NCBI RefSeq assembly: GCF_003435815.1
Contig: NZ_QTUV01000003.1
Span: 3,297-67,296 of the forward strand
Source of the DNA: Dorea sp. AM10-31
Lineage (GTDB): Bacteria > Bacillota > Clostridia > Lachnospirales > Lachnospiraceae
DNA: 64,000 nucleotides
Direction of reading: 5' to 3'
Translations under genes and position numbers: made by a program
Notes under the pieces: model-generated
What the model saw: only the letters and a program-made list of their open reading frames with translations
The model's database searches: none
What the model was told of the DNA's origin: nothing
Shown here: positions 25,331 through 34,270 of the stretch, piece after piece
Layout: each line of letters opens with the position of its first letter
Numbering within the stretch: the first letter of the stretch is position 1

Positions 25331-25756
25331 GTGAAAAGAAGAAAATTATCAGGAAGCATGACCGTAGAGATGTCTTTCTTAATGCCGATGATATTATTTC
25401 TGATCATGGGGTGTATTTTGGCGGTTTTTTACTATCATGATAAAAATATTCTCAGTGCGGCAGCATATGAGACAGCAGTGGTCGGAAGTACAAAAGCAAG
25501 GGAAAAAGATGGCGTAGAAACAGGAAAATTACAGGCATTATACAGAGAGCGGATAAGAAAAAAATGCGTTTTATTTCCAACGGGTCGAGCAAATGTAACC
25601 GTCGGAAAAGAAGAAATAGAAGTGACGGTAACCGCGAAAAAAGGAAAATTCAAAGTAGCGGTCCGAAAATGTGCTGCCGTTACAGAACCGGAAAGGAAGA
25701 TCCGGGAGAAAAAGAAACTGGAGGAATTGGCAAATGGAGCGAAAAATAACAATTGA
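25331..25756 (+). CDS. TadE/TadF-like pseudopilin
   Basis: 141 residues from a GTG, chosen because GAGGAGG lies 7 bases upstream. The N-terminus KLSGSMTVEMSFLMPMILFL is a prepilin-like cleavage and membrane segment (GSMTVE with Glu+5-like residue). The rest is a small Lys/Arg-rich extracytoplasmic domain. It is the second minor pilin candidate of the operon. It overlaps the next gene by 23 bp. Confidence 0.78.
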   Translation: MKRRKLSGSMTVEMSFLMPMILFLIMGCILAVFYYHDKNILSAAAYETAVVGSTKAREKDGVETGKLQALYRERIRKKCVLFPTGRANVTVGKEEIEVTVTAKKGKFKVAVRKCAAVTEPERKIREKKKLEELANGAKNNN

Positions 25757-26501
25757 GGAAGAGACAGAATACAAAGAAGATTATCAGATGCGTATGCTGA
25801 TGAGTAATGAAATTATAGGAATATTGCCGGTGAGAGGTAGAGGATTTAACGGGCGAAGTTGCTATGATTATAATGTGAGCGGCAAGATTTCTATGCGGGC
25901 AATGTATGAGCGAAATGAAATCAGTGCGAAAGACATAAAAATATTTCTGGAATGTTTAAGTATGGCGCTTGAAGAAGTGCAAAAATATCTGTTGGACATT
26001 CATTGTATATTATTAAACCCGGAATATATTTTTTATGAGGAGGAGCAGTTTTATTTCTGCTATTATCCACCGAAGACATCGGAATTATGGAAAGACCTGC
26101 ATGAATTGACGGAGTATTTTGTCAAACATGCAGATTATCAGGATGAGGAAAGTGTACAGACGATCTTTTTTCTGCATAGAGAGACGATGGAAGAAAATTA
26201 CAGCCTGGATAAGATTATGACAAAGATTCTCTATCAGGAGGATGAGCGAAAAGAAACCAGAGAGAATGAGGACAGAGAGATACAGAAAAAGGAGGTGCAA
26301 AACAGGAGGAATCTGTGGGAAAAAGAGGAAGTGCGGTATGATACGAGAGAACATGACTGGATCGCAGAGCAGGAGATGGGAAGCCTGATCATGGAAGAGA
26401 CGGAGAATCTGTGGACACCGGTAAGGCGTTTCCTTAGAAAACACAAGAAGCCACGCTGGGGTGAATGGGATGATCTTCATATTGAAGAGGAAGAATTATA
26501 G
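25734..26501 (+). CDS. DUF6382 domain protein at the end of the Tad operon
   Basis: 255 residues from the ATG at 25734 (GGAGG 9 bases before). The first 170 residues match DUF6382 (NEIIGILPVRGRGFNG, SISMRAMYER-like, CILLNPEYIFYEEEQFYFCYYPP). The remainder is highly charged with a C-terminal WGEWDDLHIEEEEL. Relatives often carry an FHA phosphopeptide-binding domain at the C-terminus; none is seen here, so this is a short form. No signal peptide. A regulatory role in pilus assembly is inference from position. Confidence 0.75.
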   Translation: MERKITIEEETEYKEDYQMRMLMSNEIIGILPVRGRGFNGRSCYDYNVSGKISMRAMYERNEISAKDIKIFLECLSMALEEVQKYLLDIHCILLNPEYIFYEEEQFYFCYYPPKTSELWKDLHELTEYFVKHADYQDEESVQTIFFLHRETMEENYSLDKIMTKILYQEDERKETRENEDREIQKKEVQNRRNLWEKEEVRYDTREHDWIAEQEMGSLIMEETENLWTPVRRFLRKHKKPRWGEWDDLHIEEEEL

Positions 26502-26605
26502 ATACAATTATGGATGGAATTGTAAAAGAAATTTTGATTTTTATATGTAATATATGCTATACTCAAGAAAAGATATCAGATAATTTGAAAGTGTGGTCTG
26601 ACTAA

Positions 26606-27220
26606 ATGAGATATAAACAGGAAAAAGCGCCCTGTACAGTTTTATTGATTCTGGCAAATATTATTGTATTCTTTGTACTGACAGCAAAAGGAATGACTGA
26701 GGATGCGGAGTTTATGCTTGGACATGGAGCCATGTATGTTCCTTATATTATAAATCGTGGAGAATACTATCGATTGTTTACGAGCATGTTTATGCATTTT
26801 GGATTCGATCATCTTGCGAATAATATGGTAATGTTGCTTGTTATAGGATGGAATCTGGAAGGTGAGATTGGAAAGATTAAGTTTTTGATCATATATTTCT
26901 TAAGTGGGCTGAGTGGGAATATCTTATCAGCACTCTGGGATATGCAAACGGGTGATTATGCGGTATCCGCAGGTGCATCCGGTGCAATCTTCGGGATTGT
27001 GGGAGCAATTTTATATGTAGCAATTCGTAACCGCGGCCGGATTGGAACGATTACCGGTCGCGGCATTCTATTTATGATCATACTGAGTCTGTACTATGGA
27101 TTTACCAGTGGCGGTGTGGATAATTTCGCACACATTGGTGGTCTGGTATCCGGTCTCGTTCTTGCAGTGTTATTGTACTGGAAGAGAAAGCGTAAATACC
27201 GTGAAAGTGCCTGGGACTGA
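26606..27220 (+). CDS. rhomboid family intramembrane serine protease
   Basis: 204 residues, six hydrophobic segments. HFGFDHLANNMVMLL holds the conserved HxxxxHxxxN; the nucleophile is Ser125 in GASGAIFG and its partner is His176 in AHIGG. Cleaves membrane proteins within or near the bilayer; the substrate is unknown. A weak promoter (TTGATT 26534-26539, TATACT 26558-26563) lies upstream. The 3' end overlaps the convergent histidine kinase gene by 51 bp. Confidence 0.92.
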   Translation: MRYKQEKAPCTVLLILANIIVFFVLTAKGMTEDAEFMLGHGAMYVPYIINRGEYYRLFTSMFMHFGFDHLANNMVMLLVIGWNLEGEIGKIKFLIIYFLSGLSGNILSALWDMQTGDYAVSAGASGAIFGIVGAILYVAIRNRGRIGTITGRGILFMIILSLYYGFTSGGVDNFAHIGGLVSGLVLAVLLYWKRKRKYRESAWD

Positions 27221-27922
27221 GGAGACAGTAAGTGTTCCGCCATGGGACGTGGCAATTCTCCGTGCCAGCGCAAGGCCAAGACCGGTTCCATCTTTTTTAT
27301 AAGTGACGAATGGCTCAAAGATCTTATCACGTTGTTCTGATGTGATACCGCAGCCATTGTCCCGGATCTCGATTACAAGAGACTGTTTTGCACGACGGGC
27401 TTCCAGAAAGATGGAAGGAAGCTGTTCCGGGTTTTTCAAAGCCGGACTGAGTACAGCAGCTTTTGCATTTGTTAAGAGATTCAGTAACAGTTGACGCAGT
27501 TTTACCGGATCAGCCTGAATAACCGGAAGCGCAGGCGGAATTTTAGAAGTCATTTGAATATCGGTATCCAGGATGGATGTAGCAAAAGAAAGAGCAACAT
27601 TCCGGAGGAAGGTATTCGTGTCGAGTGACTGAAGAGACAGGCGGTCTCCGTTATTAAAATCGGAGAGTTCCTCCAGAAGTTGTTTCATATATTCAACATC
27701 CTGGTGCATGTTCTTCCAGTGCTTCGAGGGGAGAAGTTCAGGAAATTCATTTTCCAGAAACTGCAGGTTACTGTATACCAGCGTAAGCGGGTTGCGGATT
27801 TCATGACTGATGGTACTGATCTCCATACGGTGATGGGAGAGAAGTCGGGTGAGAAGTTCCTTTTTCTCAGGGCTTTCTGCCATGATCTGTTGTAATTTGT
27901 CGTAGTCTGTCTGCGTAAACAT
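27170..27922 (-). CDS. soluble orphan sensor histidine kinase
   Basis: 250 residues without membrane segments. DHp domain with the H-box SHEIRNPLT (about 39-47), then a HATPase domain with the N-box LLNLLTNAKAAV, G1 DNGCGI and G2 GTGLGLALARR. No sensor domain beyond a short N-terminal helix and no response regulator within the window. Signal and partner are unknown. It could be the kinase end of a phosphorelay such as those feeding Spo0A in Clostridia, which is only a family-based suggestion. Confidence 0.88.
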   Translation of the reverse strand: MFTQTDYDKLQQIMAESPEKKELLTRLLSHHRMEISTISHEIRNPLTLVYSNLQFLENEFPELLPSKHWKNMHQDVEYMKQLLEELSDFNNGDRLSLQSLDTNTFLRNVALSFATSILDTDIQMTSKIPPALPVIQADPVKLRQLLLNLLTNAKAAVLSPALKNPEQLPSIFLEARRAKQSLVIEIRDNGCGITSEQRDKIFEPFVTYKKDGTGLGLALARRIATSHGGTLTVSSVPGTFTVFTLSLPVQ

Positions 27923-28008
27923 AATACTTACCGCCTCCTTTCTGATTACTCAGTTTAGCATTGGCGGTTAAAATAATCAATTACATTTATAGAAAGGAAG
28001 AAGACATT

Positions 28009-28416
28009 ATGAGAGATGATAATTGTATTTTTTGTAAACTGGCAAATGGGGAGATCCCGACAGCAACTTTATATGAGGATGAGGATTTTCGTGTGATTCT
28101 GGACGCAAGCCCGGCTGCAAAAGGACATGCACTGATCCTTCCAAAGCAACACTATGCGAATCTGTATGAGCTGGATGATTCTGTAGCATCAAAAGTACTC
28201 GTACTGGCGAAAAAGATGATCACTAAGATGACAGACATTCTTGGATGTGACGGGTACAACATTGTACAGAATAACGGAGAAGCTGCCGGACAGACAGTAT
28301 TTCATTTCCATATGCATCTGATTCCGAGAAGCAAAGGCGATGAGGTAGGTCTTGGCTGGAAGATGGGCGAGCTTACAGATGAGGACAAGGAAGACATCTT
28401 GTCTAAGGTAAAATAA
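28009..28416 (+). CDS. HIT family nucleotide-binding protein (Hint-like)
   Basis: 135 residues from the ATG at 28009 behind AAAGGAAG. N-terminal zinc-type CIFCK, KGHALILPKQHYAN, and the histidine triad HFHMHLIP near residue 98. Hint proteins hydrolyse purine nucleoside phosphoramidates such as AMP-lysine. Divergent from the histidine kinase. Confidence 0.94.
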   Translation: MRDDNCIFCKLANGEIPTATLYEDEDFRVILDASPAAKGHALILPKQHYANLYELDDSVASKVLVLAKKMITKMTDILGCDGYNIVQNNGEAAGQTVFHFHMHLIPRSKGDEVGLGWKMGELTDEDKEDILSKVK

Positions 28417-28516
28417 GATACAAGAGGCAGAGAATGTGTGTACATCACAGAATAATCTGCAGGTATCATAAAAAGCAGGCAACAAAGGATAAGTTATAGT
28501 TATAAAGGAAAGATGG

Positions 28517-29071
28517 GTGAGGTGTATGAACGTACGATCAATTGGGAAACAAGCGTTTGATGCAATTTATGAATCTAATCTTGATTATGTGTATCGTACA
28601 GCGTGTTATTACACCCAAAATCATTATCAGGCTGAAGAGATTACGCAGTGTGTATTTATTAAGTTGTACGATAATATAGATAACGTAAATATGCAGTCTG
28701 TGAATTCGTGGCTTTTAATAACAACAAAGCACATGGCATTAAATTACAAAAGAGATTATGCACGGGAAACGCTGATAGATGAACTTCTGTATGATAATGA
28801 AGTCGGAGACAGTCTGGAAACATGTTATATGACTGAGTTTGACAGGACAAAGCGAAAAGAACTGGCGGATGAAATCTATCTGAGATTATTTGAGGAAAAT
28901 AAACGCTGGTATGATGCCATAATGGCGGTCTATTTGCTTGAAAAGCCACAGAAAGAAGTGGCACGTGAGATGGGCATTTCGCTGGAAGTGTTACACAGCA
29001 TGCTATATCGTGCGAAGAAATGGATTCGTAAAAATTACGAGAAGAGATATCGCTATTTAGACGAGGCATAA
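28517..29071 (+). CDS. sigma-70 family (ECF-like) RNA polymerase sigma factor
   Basis: 184 residues from a GTG at 28517 (AAAGGA 7 bases before); the ATG at 28526 is an alternative. Region 2 (about 15-80: YRTACYYTQNHYQAEEITQCVFIKLY) and region 4 (about 130-175: KEVAREMGISLEVLHSMLYRAKKW helix-turn-helix) are present and regions 1 and 3 are absent. Its regulon is unknown. No anti-sigma gene is directly adjacent; the DUF4367 membrane protein two genes on could be one but sits beyond murG on a separate transcript. Confidence 0.82.
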   Translation: MRCMNVRSIGKQAFDAIYESNLDYVYRTACYYTQNHYQAEEITQCVFIKLYDNIDNVNMQSVNSWLLITTKHMALNYKRDYARETLIDELLYDNEVGDSLETCYMTEFDRTKRKELADEIYLRLFEENKRWYDAIMAVYLLEKPQKEVAREMGISLEVLHSMLYRAKKWIRKNYEKRYRYLDEA

Positions 29072-29103
29072 GAAAAGGCTAATCTATAGGACAAAAGGTA
29101 TAA

Positions 29104-29148
29104 GAAAAGCAGGTCGCAACAGGAATTTGCCTGTATGACCTGCTTTTA
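29104..29148. terminator. bidirectional terminator between sigma factor and murG
   Basis: AAAGCAGGTC and GACCTGCTTT form the stem with an extra inner pairing of ACAGG with CCTGT; both flanks are A/T rich. It separates convergent genes. Confidence 0.82.
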
Positions 29149-29156
29149 TATACCTA

Positions 29157-30230
29157 TTATTTACGCTTGCGGCTGACCGATTCAATCAGATCGATGATCG
29201 TATCGATAGAGTTCTGCTGAGAGGACTGCTTCATGGCATCGATGTATTTCTGACGGTTCTCATATACCTGATCTACCGTTGCCAGAAGGCTCTCGTTTGT
29301 CATCGTCTCTTCTTCCAGAACAACGCTGAAGCCCTGGCGTTCAAATGAACGGGCATTCAGGATCTGGTCTCCACGGCTGGCGCTTGCCGGAAGTGGGATC
29401 AGGATGTTCGGCTTATGTAAAGCAAGAAGTTCGCAGATAGCGTTCGCTCCGGCACGGGAAATAACAACATCTGCCATTGCAAACAGATCCTTCAGTTCGT
29501 CTTTGATATATTCGTACTGCATATAACCATCTAAGTGATTCAGTGTAGGATCAAGACGTCCTTTACCGCACAGATGGATGACCTGATATTTCTTCAATAA
29601 CTGTGGAAGGATGGCACGGACTGCATTGTTGACTGCAACAGCGCCAAGACTTCCGCCGATGATGAGGATAACAGGTTTGTCAGATGTGAAACCGAGAAAT
29701 TCTCTGGCTTTGAACTTATCACCGGTTAACAGTTCCTGGCGGATCGGTGATCCGGTAAGAACCGCTTTGCCTTCCGGCAGATAGCGAAGTGTCTCCGGAA
29801 AATTGCAGCAAATCTTTGTTGCAGCGGAAAAGGATAACTTGTTCGCAAGTCCCGGTGTCATATCAGATTCATGAATAATGGAAGGAACATGACAACTCTT
29901 ACCAGCCAGAACAACAGGTACGGATACAAATCCACCTTTGGAGAAAATAACGTCCGGCTTTAGGATCTTGACCAGTTTCCTTGCATCTCCAAGACCTTTG
30001 AGAACACGGAATGGATCTGTAAAATTCTGAACGCTGAAATAACGTCTTAACTTACCGGTTGCAATCCCGTGATATGGGATTCCAAACTGCTCGATCAGTT
30101 CTTTCTCAATTCCGTTGTAAGAGCCGATATAGTGGATATCGTATTGCAATTCTTTTAAACGAGGAAGCAGTGCAATATTAGGAGTAACGTGACCTGCCGT
30201 ACCGCCTCCGGTTAAAATAATTCGTTTCAT
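29157..30230 (-). CDS. murG: UDP-GlcNAc:lipid I N-acetylglucosaminyltransferase MurG
   Basis: 357 residues from the ATG at 30230 behind GGGAGGT. GT28 family: N-terminal LTGGGTAGHVTPN, FSKGGFVSVP, HESDMTPGLAN, and the UDP-GlcNAc site IIGGSLGAVAVNN with SRAGANAICELLA. It adds GlcNAc to lipid I on the inner membrane face to give lipid II. It is located outside any mur/fts cluster in this window. Confidence 0.96.
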   Translation of the reverse strand: MKRIILTGGGTAGHVTPNIALLPRLKELQYDIHYIGSYNGIEKELIEQFGIPYHGIATGKLRRYFSVQNFTDPFRVLKGLGDARKLVKILKPDVIFSKGGFVSVPVVLAGKSCHVPSIIHESDMTPGLANKLSFSAATKICCNFPETLRYLPEGKAVLTGSPIRQELLTGDKFKAREFLGFTSDKPVILIIGGSLGAVAVNNAVRAILPQLLKKYQVIHLCGKGRLDPTLNHLDGYMQYEYIKDELKDLFAMADVVISRAGANAICELLALHKPNILIPLPASASRGDQILNARSFERQGFSVVLEEETMTNESLLATVDQVYENRQKYIDAMKQSSQQNSIDTIIDLIESVSRKRK

Positions 30231-30418
30231 AGTGACCTCCCAGATTTTAGCATTTACCTTTGTGGTAGTTATACTATATAATAAATGTACTATAATTGAT
30301 GTCAGGTCTGAAAACATGACAGACCTCTGTACTTATATATTATACGTTACAGGGAAAATAGGTCAAGAGAAAGAAAAAAGTTCATTGATTTTTGAGAGAG
30401 AAAGGGAACAGGAAAAAC

Positions 30419-31462
30419 ATGAAAGAAAGCAAAGATCCATTCGATCGGATGATCCTGGATGATTTGGAGCGGGAAGCTGATGAGATTCGGCGCAACGTGG
30501 CAGCAGCGAATCTTCCGCCGATGACCAATGAACAGAAAGAAAGAATACGTGAAAATATCCAGAAAGAAATAGATGCCCGTGAGGTGCAGAAAATCTGCGA
30601 GCAATTGCCGAAAGAGTATCAGGAAGCCTTAAAAATCGGAATGGAAACGATAGAAAAAGAGAATTGGAAATCAGGCAAAGATAACGAAACGAAAGCAACG
30701 AAAGTCAGGGCAGAGAAGGAAACGGAAGAGCCGAAAGTCAGGGCAGAGAAGGAAACGGAAGAGCTGAAAGCCGGGGCAGATAAGGAGCCGGAAGAAGGAG
30801 AACCAGGATTCGGAGCAAACAAGGAGACAGAAGAAGGAGAGCTGAGTGCCGGAACAGATGAGAAAAAGCATAGATTCAGGAGAAAGGCATATCTTTCGCG
30901 GGTGGCGGCAGCAGTTGTTATAGTTCTGCTTGCAGGCGGAATCGGAGTTACCGGCTTTGGAGGACCTGAACGGGTGATGGAGATTGTAAAAAGTAAGGTT
31001 GGAACTCGTGAGGTAGAGAAAGTAAACTCGAATGATGATAACCTTGTAATAAAAAAAGAGAACGAAGAACAGGCTTATCAGAAGATAAAGGATGAGTTGG
31101 GCTTTGAACCAGTAAGAATTATAGATCGTCCAGATGGATTTAAATATAAATGGGCAAAGCTAGAAAAAGAGGCACAGATTTCGGAAATTATGTATCAATA
31201 CAAAGGAGAAAACATTCTGTATACGGTCAGTATGACACAATCAAATAATTCATGGGGAATAGATGTGGATGATGCTGAAGTAGGACAATATACGAAGAAA
31301 GTAAATGGAGTAAATATAAGTATACATGAATATAAAGTTGCAACGTCTAAAAAAAAGAGATATGTTGCAAAATTTAAATATTTGGGTGCCGGATATTATC
31401 TGGCAGGAGTGATGCCACAAAAAGATTTTTATGATATTTTAAAAAAATTATATTTTTCATAA
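30419..31462 (+). CDS. DUF4367 single-pass membrane protein (anti-sigma-like)
   Basis: 347 residues from the ATG at 30419 (ACAGGA upstream). The cytoplasmic part (1-155) has a helical head and a repeat tract of KVRAEKETEEP/KAGADKEPEEG type, about five units of 10-14 residues. One membrane helix (about 160-180) is followed by an extracytoplasmic DUF4367 domain (about 225-347). DUF4367 proteins are often linked with sigma factors as membrane regulators. Here the nearest sigma gene is 1.3 kb upstream across murG, so pairing is only a suggestion. Confidence 0.75.
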   Translation: MKESKDPFDRMILDDLEREADEIRRNVAAANLPPMTNEQKERIRENIQKEIDAREVQKICEQLPKEYQEALKIGMETIEKENWKSGKDNETKATKVRAEKETEEPKVRAEKETEELKAGADKEPEEGEPGFGANKETEEGELSAGTDEKKHRFRRKAYLSRVAAAVVIVLLAGGIGVTGFGGPERVMEIVKSKVGTREVEKVNSNDDNLVIKKENEEQAYQKIKDELGFEPVRIIDRPDGFKYKWAKLEKEAQISEIMYQYKGENILYTVSMTQSNNSWGIDVDDAEVGQYTKKVNGVNISIHEYKVATSKKKRYVAKFKYLGAGYYLAGVMPQKDFYDILKKLYFS

Positions 31463-31555
31463 AATACGCGTCAGTTTTTCCAGACTTATGTGTCTTTATA
31501 TATAGAGGATGGGATATGAGGAGAACATGGAGGATACATGAGATTGGAGGTGCTG

Positions 31556-32062
31556 ATGGAAAAAAAGAATCGAAAAAGATATTCACTTCTACTGGTAATG
31601 TTAATGCTGACCTGTTTAATATGGAACAGTACATTATCAGTAAAAGCAGAAGGTGAGAAAAAGATTGGTGAGTCATATCTGACTCATGAGGAAGAAGCCG
31701 AAGGTACGACGCCAAAAAAAGTGACGCGTGGTGAAGACTTGATGACAGGATATTCTAAAATTCGGAGGATGGGACCGGAAAAATTATATGCAGGAGGATC
31801 AACAATAGCATCACATACAGTGGATCGCATTGGTGTGGCGGTTATGGTGGAACGTGCCAAGGAAGGCGCAACTGAATGGGATTTTTACGAAAGTTGGCAG
31901 AAATTTGATGAAAATACAGACAATCTTTCATCATGGAAACAGATGGATGTTGAAGGCGACTGGTATTACAGAGTTCGTTGTGTTCATTCCGCAGGTGAGG
32001 ATGTGAGCAGCAGCTTTACAGACGGTGTTTTCATCGAAAAAAAGAGTATCCTTGAGCTTTAA
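31556..32062 (+). CDS. secreted DUF6147-like protein
   Basis: 168 residues from the ATG at 31556 (GGAGGT 4 bases before); an ATG at 31538 is equally possible. Signal peptide (KKNRKRYSLLLVMLMLTCLIW, cleavage near VKA). The mature domain has a MSGYSKI-like LMTGYSKIRRMG, ASHTVDRIGVAVMVER and a beta-rich tail with WYYRVRCVHSA. This matches the DUF6147 family of secreted Clostridia proteins of unknown role. Confidence 0.7.
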   Translation: MEKKNRKRYSLLLVMLMLTCLIWNSTLSVKAEGEKKIGESYLTHEEEAEGTTPKKVTRGEDLMTGYSKIRRMGPEKLYAGGSTIASHTVDRIGVAVMVERAKEGATEWDFYESWQKFDENTDNLSSWKQMDVEGDWYYRVRCVHSAGEDVSSSFTDGVFIEKKSILEL

Positions 32063-32135
32063 AAAAGAAAATAAGTATAAAGAAAACAAGTATAAGGAAA
32101 CCAAAAACTAATTTAACAAAGGAACATGTGCAATG

Positions 32136-32291
32136 CGGGGGCTGCGCCGGGCGCTGAGTGGAAAGGCGTCTGAAGAAACTGTCAATAATATTTTTAAAAG
32201 AAAGAGAATATTTCAGTTTACCGAGTTTTTCAACCGCATGCAAACAAAGTTAGGACTTATTTGAAGCTTGGCGTTCGGCGCAGTCCCCGCA
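32136..32291. repeat. inverted-repeat-bounded element (about 155 bp)
   Basis: GCGGGGGCTGCGCCGGGCGCTGAG at the left and, inverted, CTTGGCGTTCGGCGCAGTCCCCGC at the right match at about 19 of 24 positions. The interior is AT-rich without a convincing ORF. The much higher GC of the ends suggests a MITE-like or degenerate mobile element. No target duplication was identified. Confidence 0.45.
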
Positions 32292-32346
32292 TAAGATTCT
32301 AAAAAATGAAAAAAGACAAGTGAAAAAACAAGTGAAAAGATAAGCG

Positions 32347-32375
32347 AAAAAGCTGCCGTAATGGCAGCTTTTTTG
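32347..32375 (+). terminator. intrinsic terminator
   Basis: AAAAGCTGCC-GTAAT-GGCAGCTTTTTT, a clean short hairpin with a T run. Likely end of the DUF6147 transcript. Confidence 0.85.
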
Positions 32376-32393
32376 ATGGAAAATTCGCAAAAA

Positions 32394-32513
32394 GTTGGAA
32401 AAGTGGATAAAAACTGTCAAAAACAGGTTAGAAAAGTGGATAAAAACAGCTAAAAATAGGTTGGAAAAGTGGATGAAAATAGCCAAAAATGGGTTGGAAT
32501 AATGGATGAAATC
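32394..32513. repeat. 33-bp tandem repeat, 3.6 copies
   Basis: Units at 32394-32426, 32427-32459, 32460-32492 and a partial one from 32493. Each reads GTTGGAAAAGTGGATAAAAA plus a variable end. Two units contain AGTGGATAA, one base off a reverse-strand DnaA box. No ribosome site or convincing product on either strand; the rest of 32063-32564 holds nothing else I can identify. Confidence 0.75.
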
Positions 32514-32564
32514 ATGTATGATATAGAAGAAAAGACGCATACTAGCAATGTGGAGGCGTAAAAT

Positions 32565-33923
32565 ATGATTCAGAGAATGATGAAAGCGACAGTGGATGAC
32601 TGGATCGCGAATGGAAAAGAGGCACTTTTGCTTACAGGTGCAAGACAGATTGGAAAGACGTATTTAATAAGACAATGCCTTAAAGATAGCAATTATTCTT
32701 ATATAGAGTTAAATTTTATAGAGCAACCAGAATTAGTTGAACTATTTTCGGGCGCAAAAGACGCAAAAGAATTATTGATGCGTCTGAGTATTGTGGCAGA
32801 AAAACCGTTGGAAAAGGGAAATACAATTATTTTCCTGGATGAAGTACAGGAATTTAAAGATATTGTTACAAGAATTAAATTTTTGGTAGAAGAAGGAAGT
32901 TATCGCTATATTATGAGTGGTTCTCTTCTTGGAGTGGAGTTGAATGACTTGCGGTCTGCGCCGGTAGGTTACATGAGAATTTGTGACATGTATCCGCTGG
33001 ATTTTCGGGAGTTCGCAAAGTGTGTCGGCGTAAATGAAGAGATTATTGAATCTTTGCGGATACATTTTGAAAAAAGAACTCAGGTAGATACATTTGTTCA
33101 TGAAAAAATGCTGGATGTTTTTAACCTATATTTGATTGTCGGCGGGATGCCGGAAGCAGTAGATGTCTATTTGAAAACGAATGATCTCTCACAAGTGGCA
33201 CAGATACATGACAAGATCATCCGGCTTTATAAACAGGATTTTTCAAAATATGAACTGTATTATAAATTAAAATTGCAGGAAATATATGATGCAATGCCGG
33301 GGCAGTTAGATCAGAAAAATAAACGTTTTCAATTAAACTCTATTGGAAAAGGACTCAGTTATAATAAAGTTGAAAATGATTTCCTGTGGCTGAAAGATGC
33401 AGGAGTTGCGATACCTGTATATAATATCAGTGAACCGAAGCTTCCGCTGGTGATAAGCGAGAACCGCAATCTGTTCAAATTATTTTTCTCGGATGTAGGA
33501 TTGCTGACAAGCCGGTATTCAAATCAGGTGAAAATGTCGATATTAAATAAAGATAAAGCCATCAACAATGGTGCACTATTTGAAAATGTGGTCGCACAGG
33601 AACTATTAGCAAAAGGGCATAAAGAATATTATTTTAACAGCAAAAAGCAAGGAGAACTGGACTTTGTAATAGAACTGGATGGAAAAGTAGTTCCGTTGGA
33701 AATTAAATCGGGGAAAGATTATAAACGTCATTCCGCGTTAAATAACGTGCTGGAATGTGAGGAATATCAGATTTCAGAAGGATATATTTTCTCAGAAGGA
33801 AATGTTGAGACTGTCGGACGGAAAGTTTATATGCCGATTTATATGATTATGTTTTTGGAAGAGAAGAAGATGGAAAATACAATATATAAACTGGATCTCA
33901 GTGGGCTTAAGGACAAAATTTAA
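32565..33923 (+). CDS. AAA ATPase with DUF4143 domain
   Basis: 452 residues. P-loop GARQIGKT (25-32), Walker B IIFLDEVQE, and the sensor stretch YIMSGSLLG place it in the AAA_14 family. The C-terminal DUF4143 domain carries a PD-(D/E)xK-like motif, GELDFVIELDGKVVPLEIKSG (Asp, Glu-x-Lys). These stand-alone proteins are very common and often multicopy in gut anaerobes; their role is unknown and sometimes linked to toxin-antitoxin or defence. GGAGGCG precedes the ATG. Confidence 0.92.
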   Translation: MIQRMMKATVDDWIANGKEALLLTGARQIGKTYLIRQCLKDSNYSYIELNFIEQPELVELFSGAKDAKELLMRLSIVAEKPLEKGNTIIFLDEVQEFKDIVTRIKFLVEEGSYRYIMSGSLLGVELNDLRSAPVGYMRICDMYPLDFREFAKCVGVNEEIIESLRIHFEKRTQVDTFVHEKMLDVFNLYLIVGGMPEAVDVYLKTNDLSQVAQIHDKIIRLYKQDFSKYELYYKLKLQEIYDAMPGQLDQKNKRFQLNSIGKGLSYNKVENDFLWLKDAGVAIPVYNISEPKLPLVISENRNLFKLFFSDVGLLTSRYSNQVKMSILNKDKAINNGALFENVVAQELLAKGHKEYYFNSKKQGELDFVIELDGKVVPLEIKSGKDYKRHSALNNVLECEEYQISEGYIFSEGNVETVGRKVYMPIYMIMFLEEKKMENTIYKLDLSGLKDKI

Positions 33924-33939
33924 AGAATGTTGTTTAGAA

Positions 33940-34000
33940 AACCAGCCACCCTCCGGAAAAGTAACGAATCAATGCTGTCTTTTCCGAAGAATGGCTGGTT
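33940..34000. terminator. hairpin terminator between convergent genes
   Basis: AACCAGCCA (33940-33948) pairs with TGGCTGGTT (33992-34000), and CTTTTCC/GGAAAAG adds an inner stem. A-rich and T-rich flanks follow. Confidence 0.7.
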
Positions 34001-34024
34001 AAAAATTGCTGTTTTTTAAATTAA

Positions 34025-34270
34025 TTATTTCTCGTTTAATGCCTGGCGAAGCGCATGTGCAAGCTGATCCGGGCAGGATGTTGCTTTGCTGCCGCAGGTG
34101 ATTCCCTCTAAGCGGGAAATTGCTTCGTTAGCATCCATTCCGCGAACGAGACTACTGAGTCCTTTTGTATTTCCGTTGCATCCGCCGAGAAATTCAACGT
34201 TTTTGATGGTAGTTCCGTCAAGTTCAACGTGAATTAACTGGGAACAGACACCGGTTGGTCTATAATCCAT
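34025..34270 (-). CDS. TSCPD domain protein (TIGR03905 family)
   Basis: 81 residues, a complete single domain: TGVCSQLIHVELDG, FLGGCNGNTKGLSSLVRG, and the signature TSCPDQLAHAL. The domain also occurs at the C-terminus of some ribonucleotide reductases and is thought to bind metal or nucleotide; function of the stand-alone form is unknown. AGGAGGT supports the ATG. Confidence 0.9.
   Translation of the reverse strand: MDYRPTGVCSQLIHVELDGTTIKNVEFLGGCNGNTKGLSSLVRGMDANEAISRLEGITCGSKATSCPDQLAHALRQALNEK

Noticed and set aside
32250..32540. Minus-strand ORF with repeated FIHFSNLF peptides
   Set aside because: Encoded by the 33-bp tandem repeat; not a plausible gene.
32565..33923. DUF4143 ATPase as part of a defence island
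   Set aside because: No second defence gene is adjacent; the family is common as a stand-alone gene in gut anaerobes.
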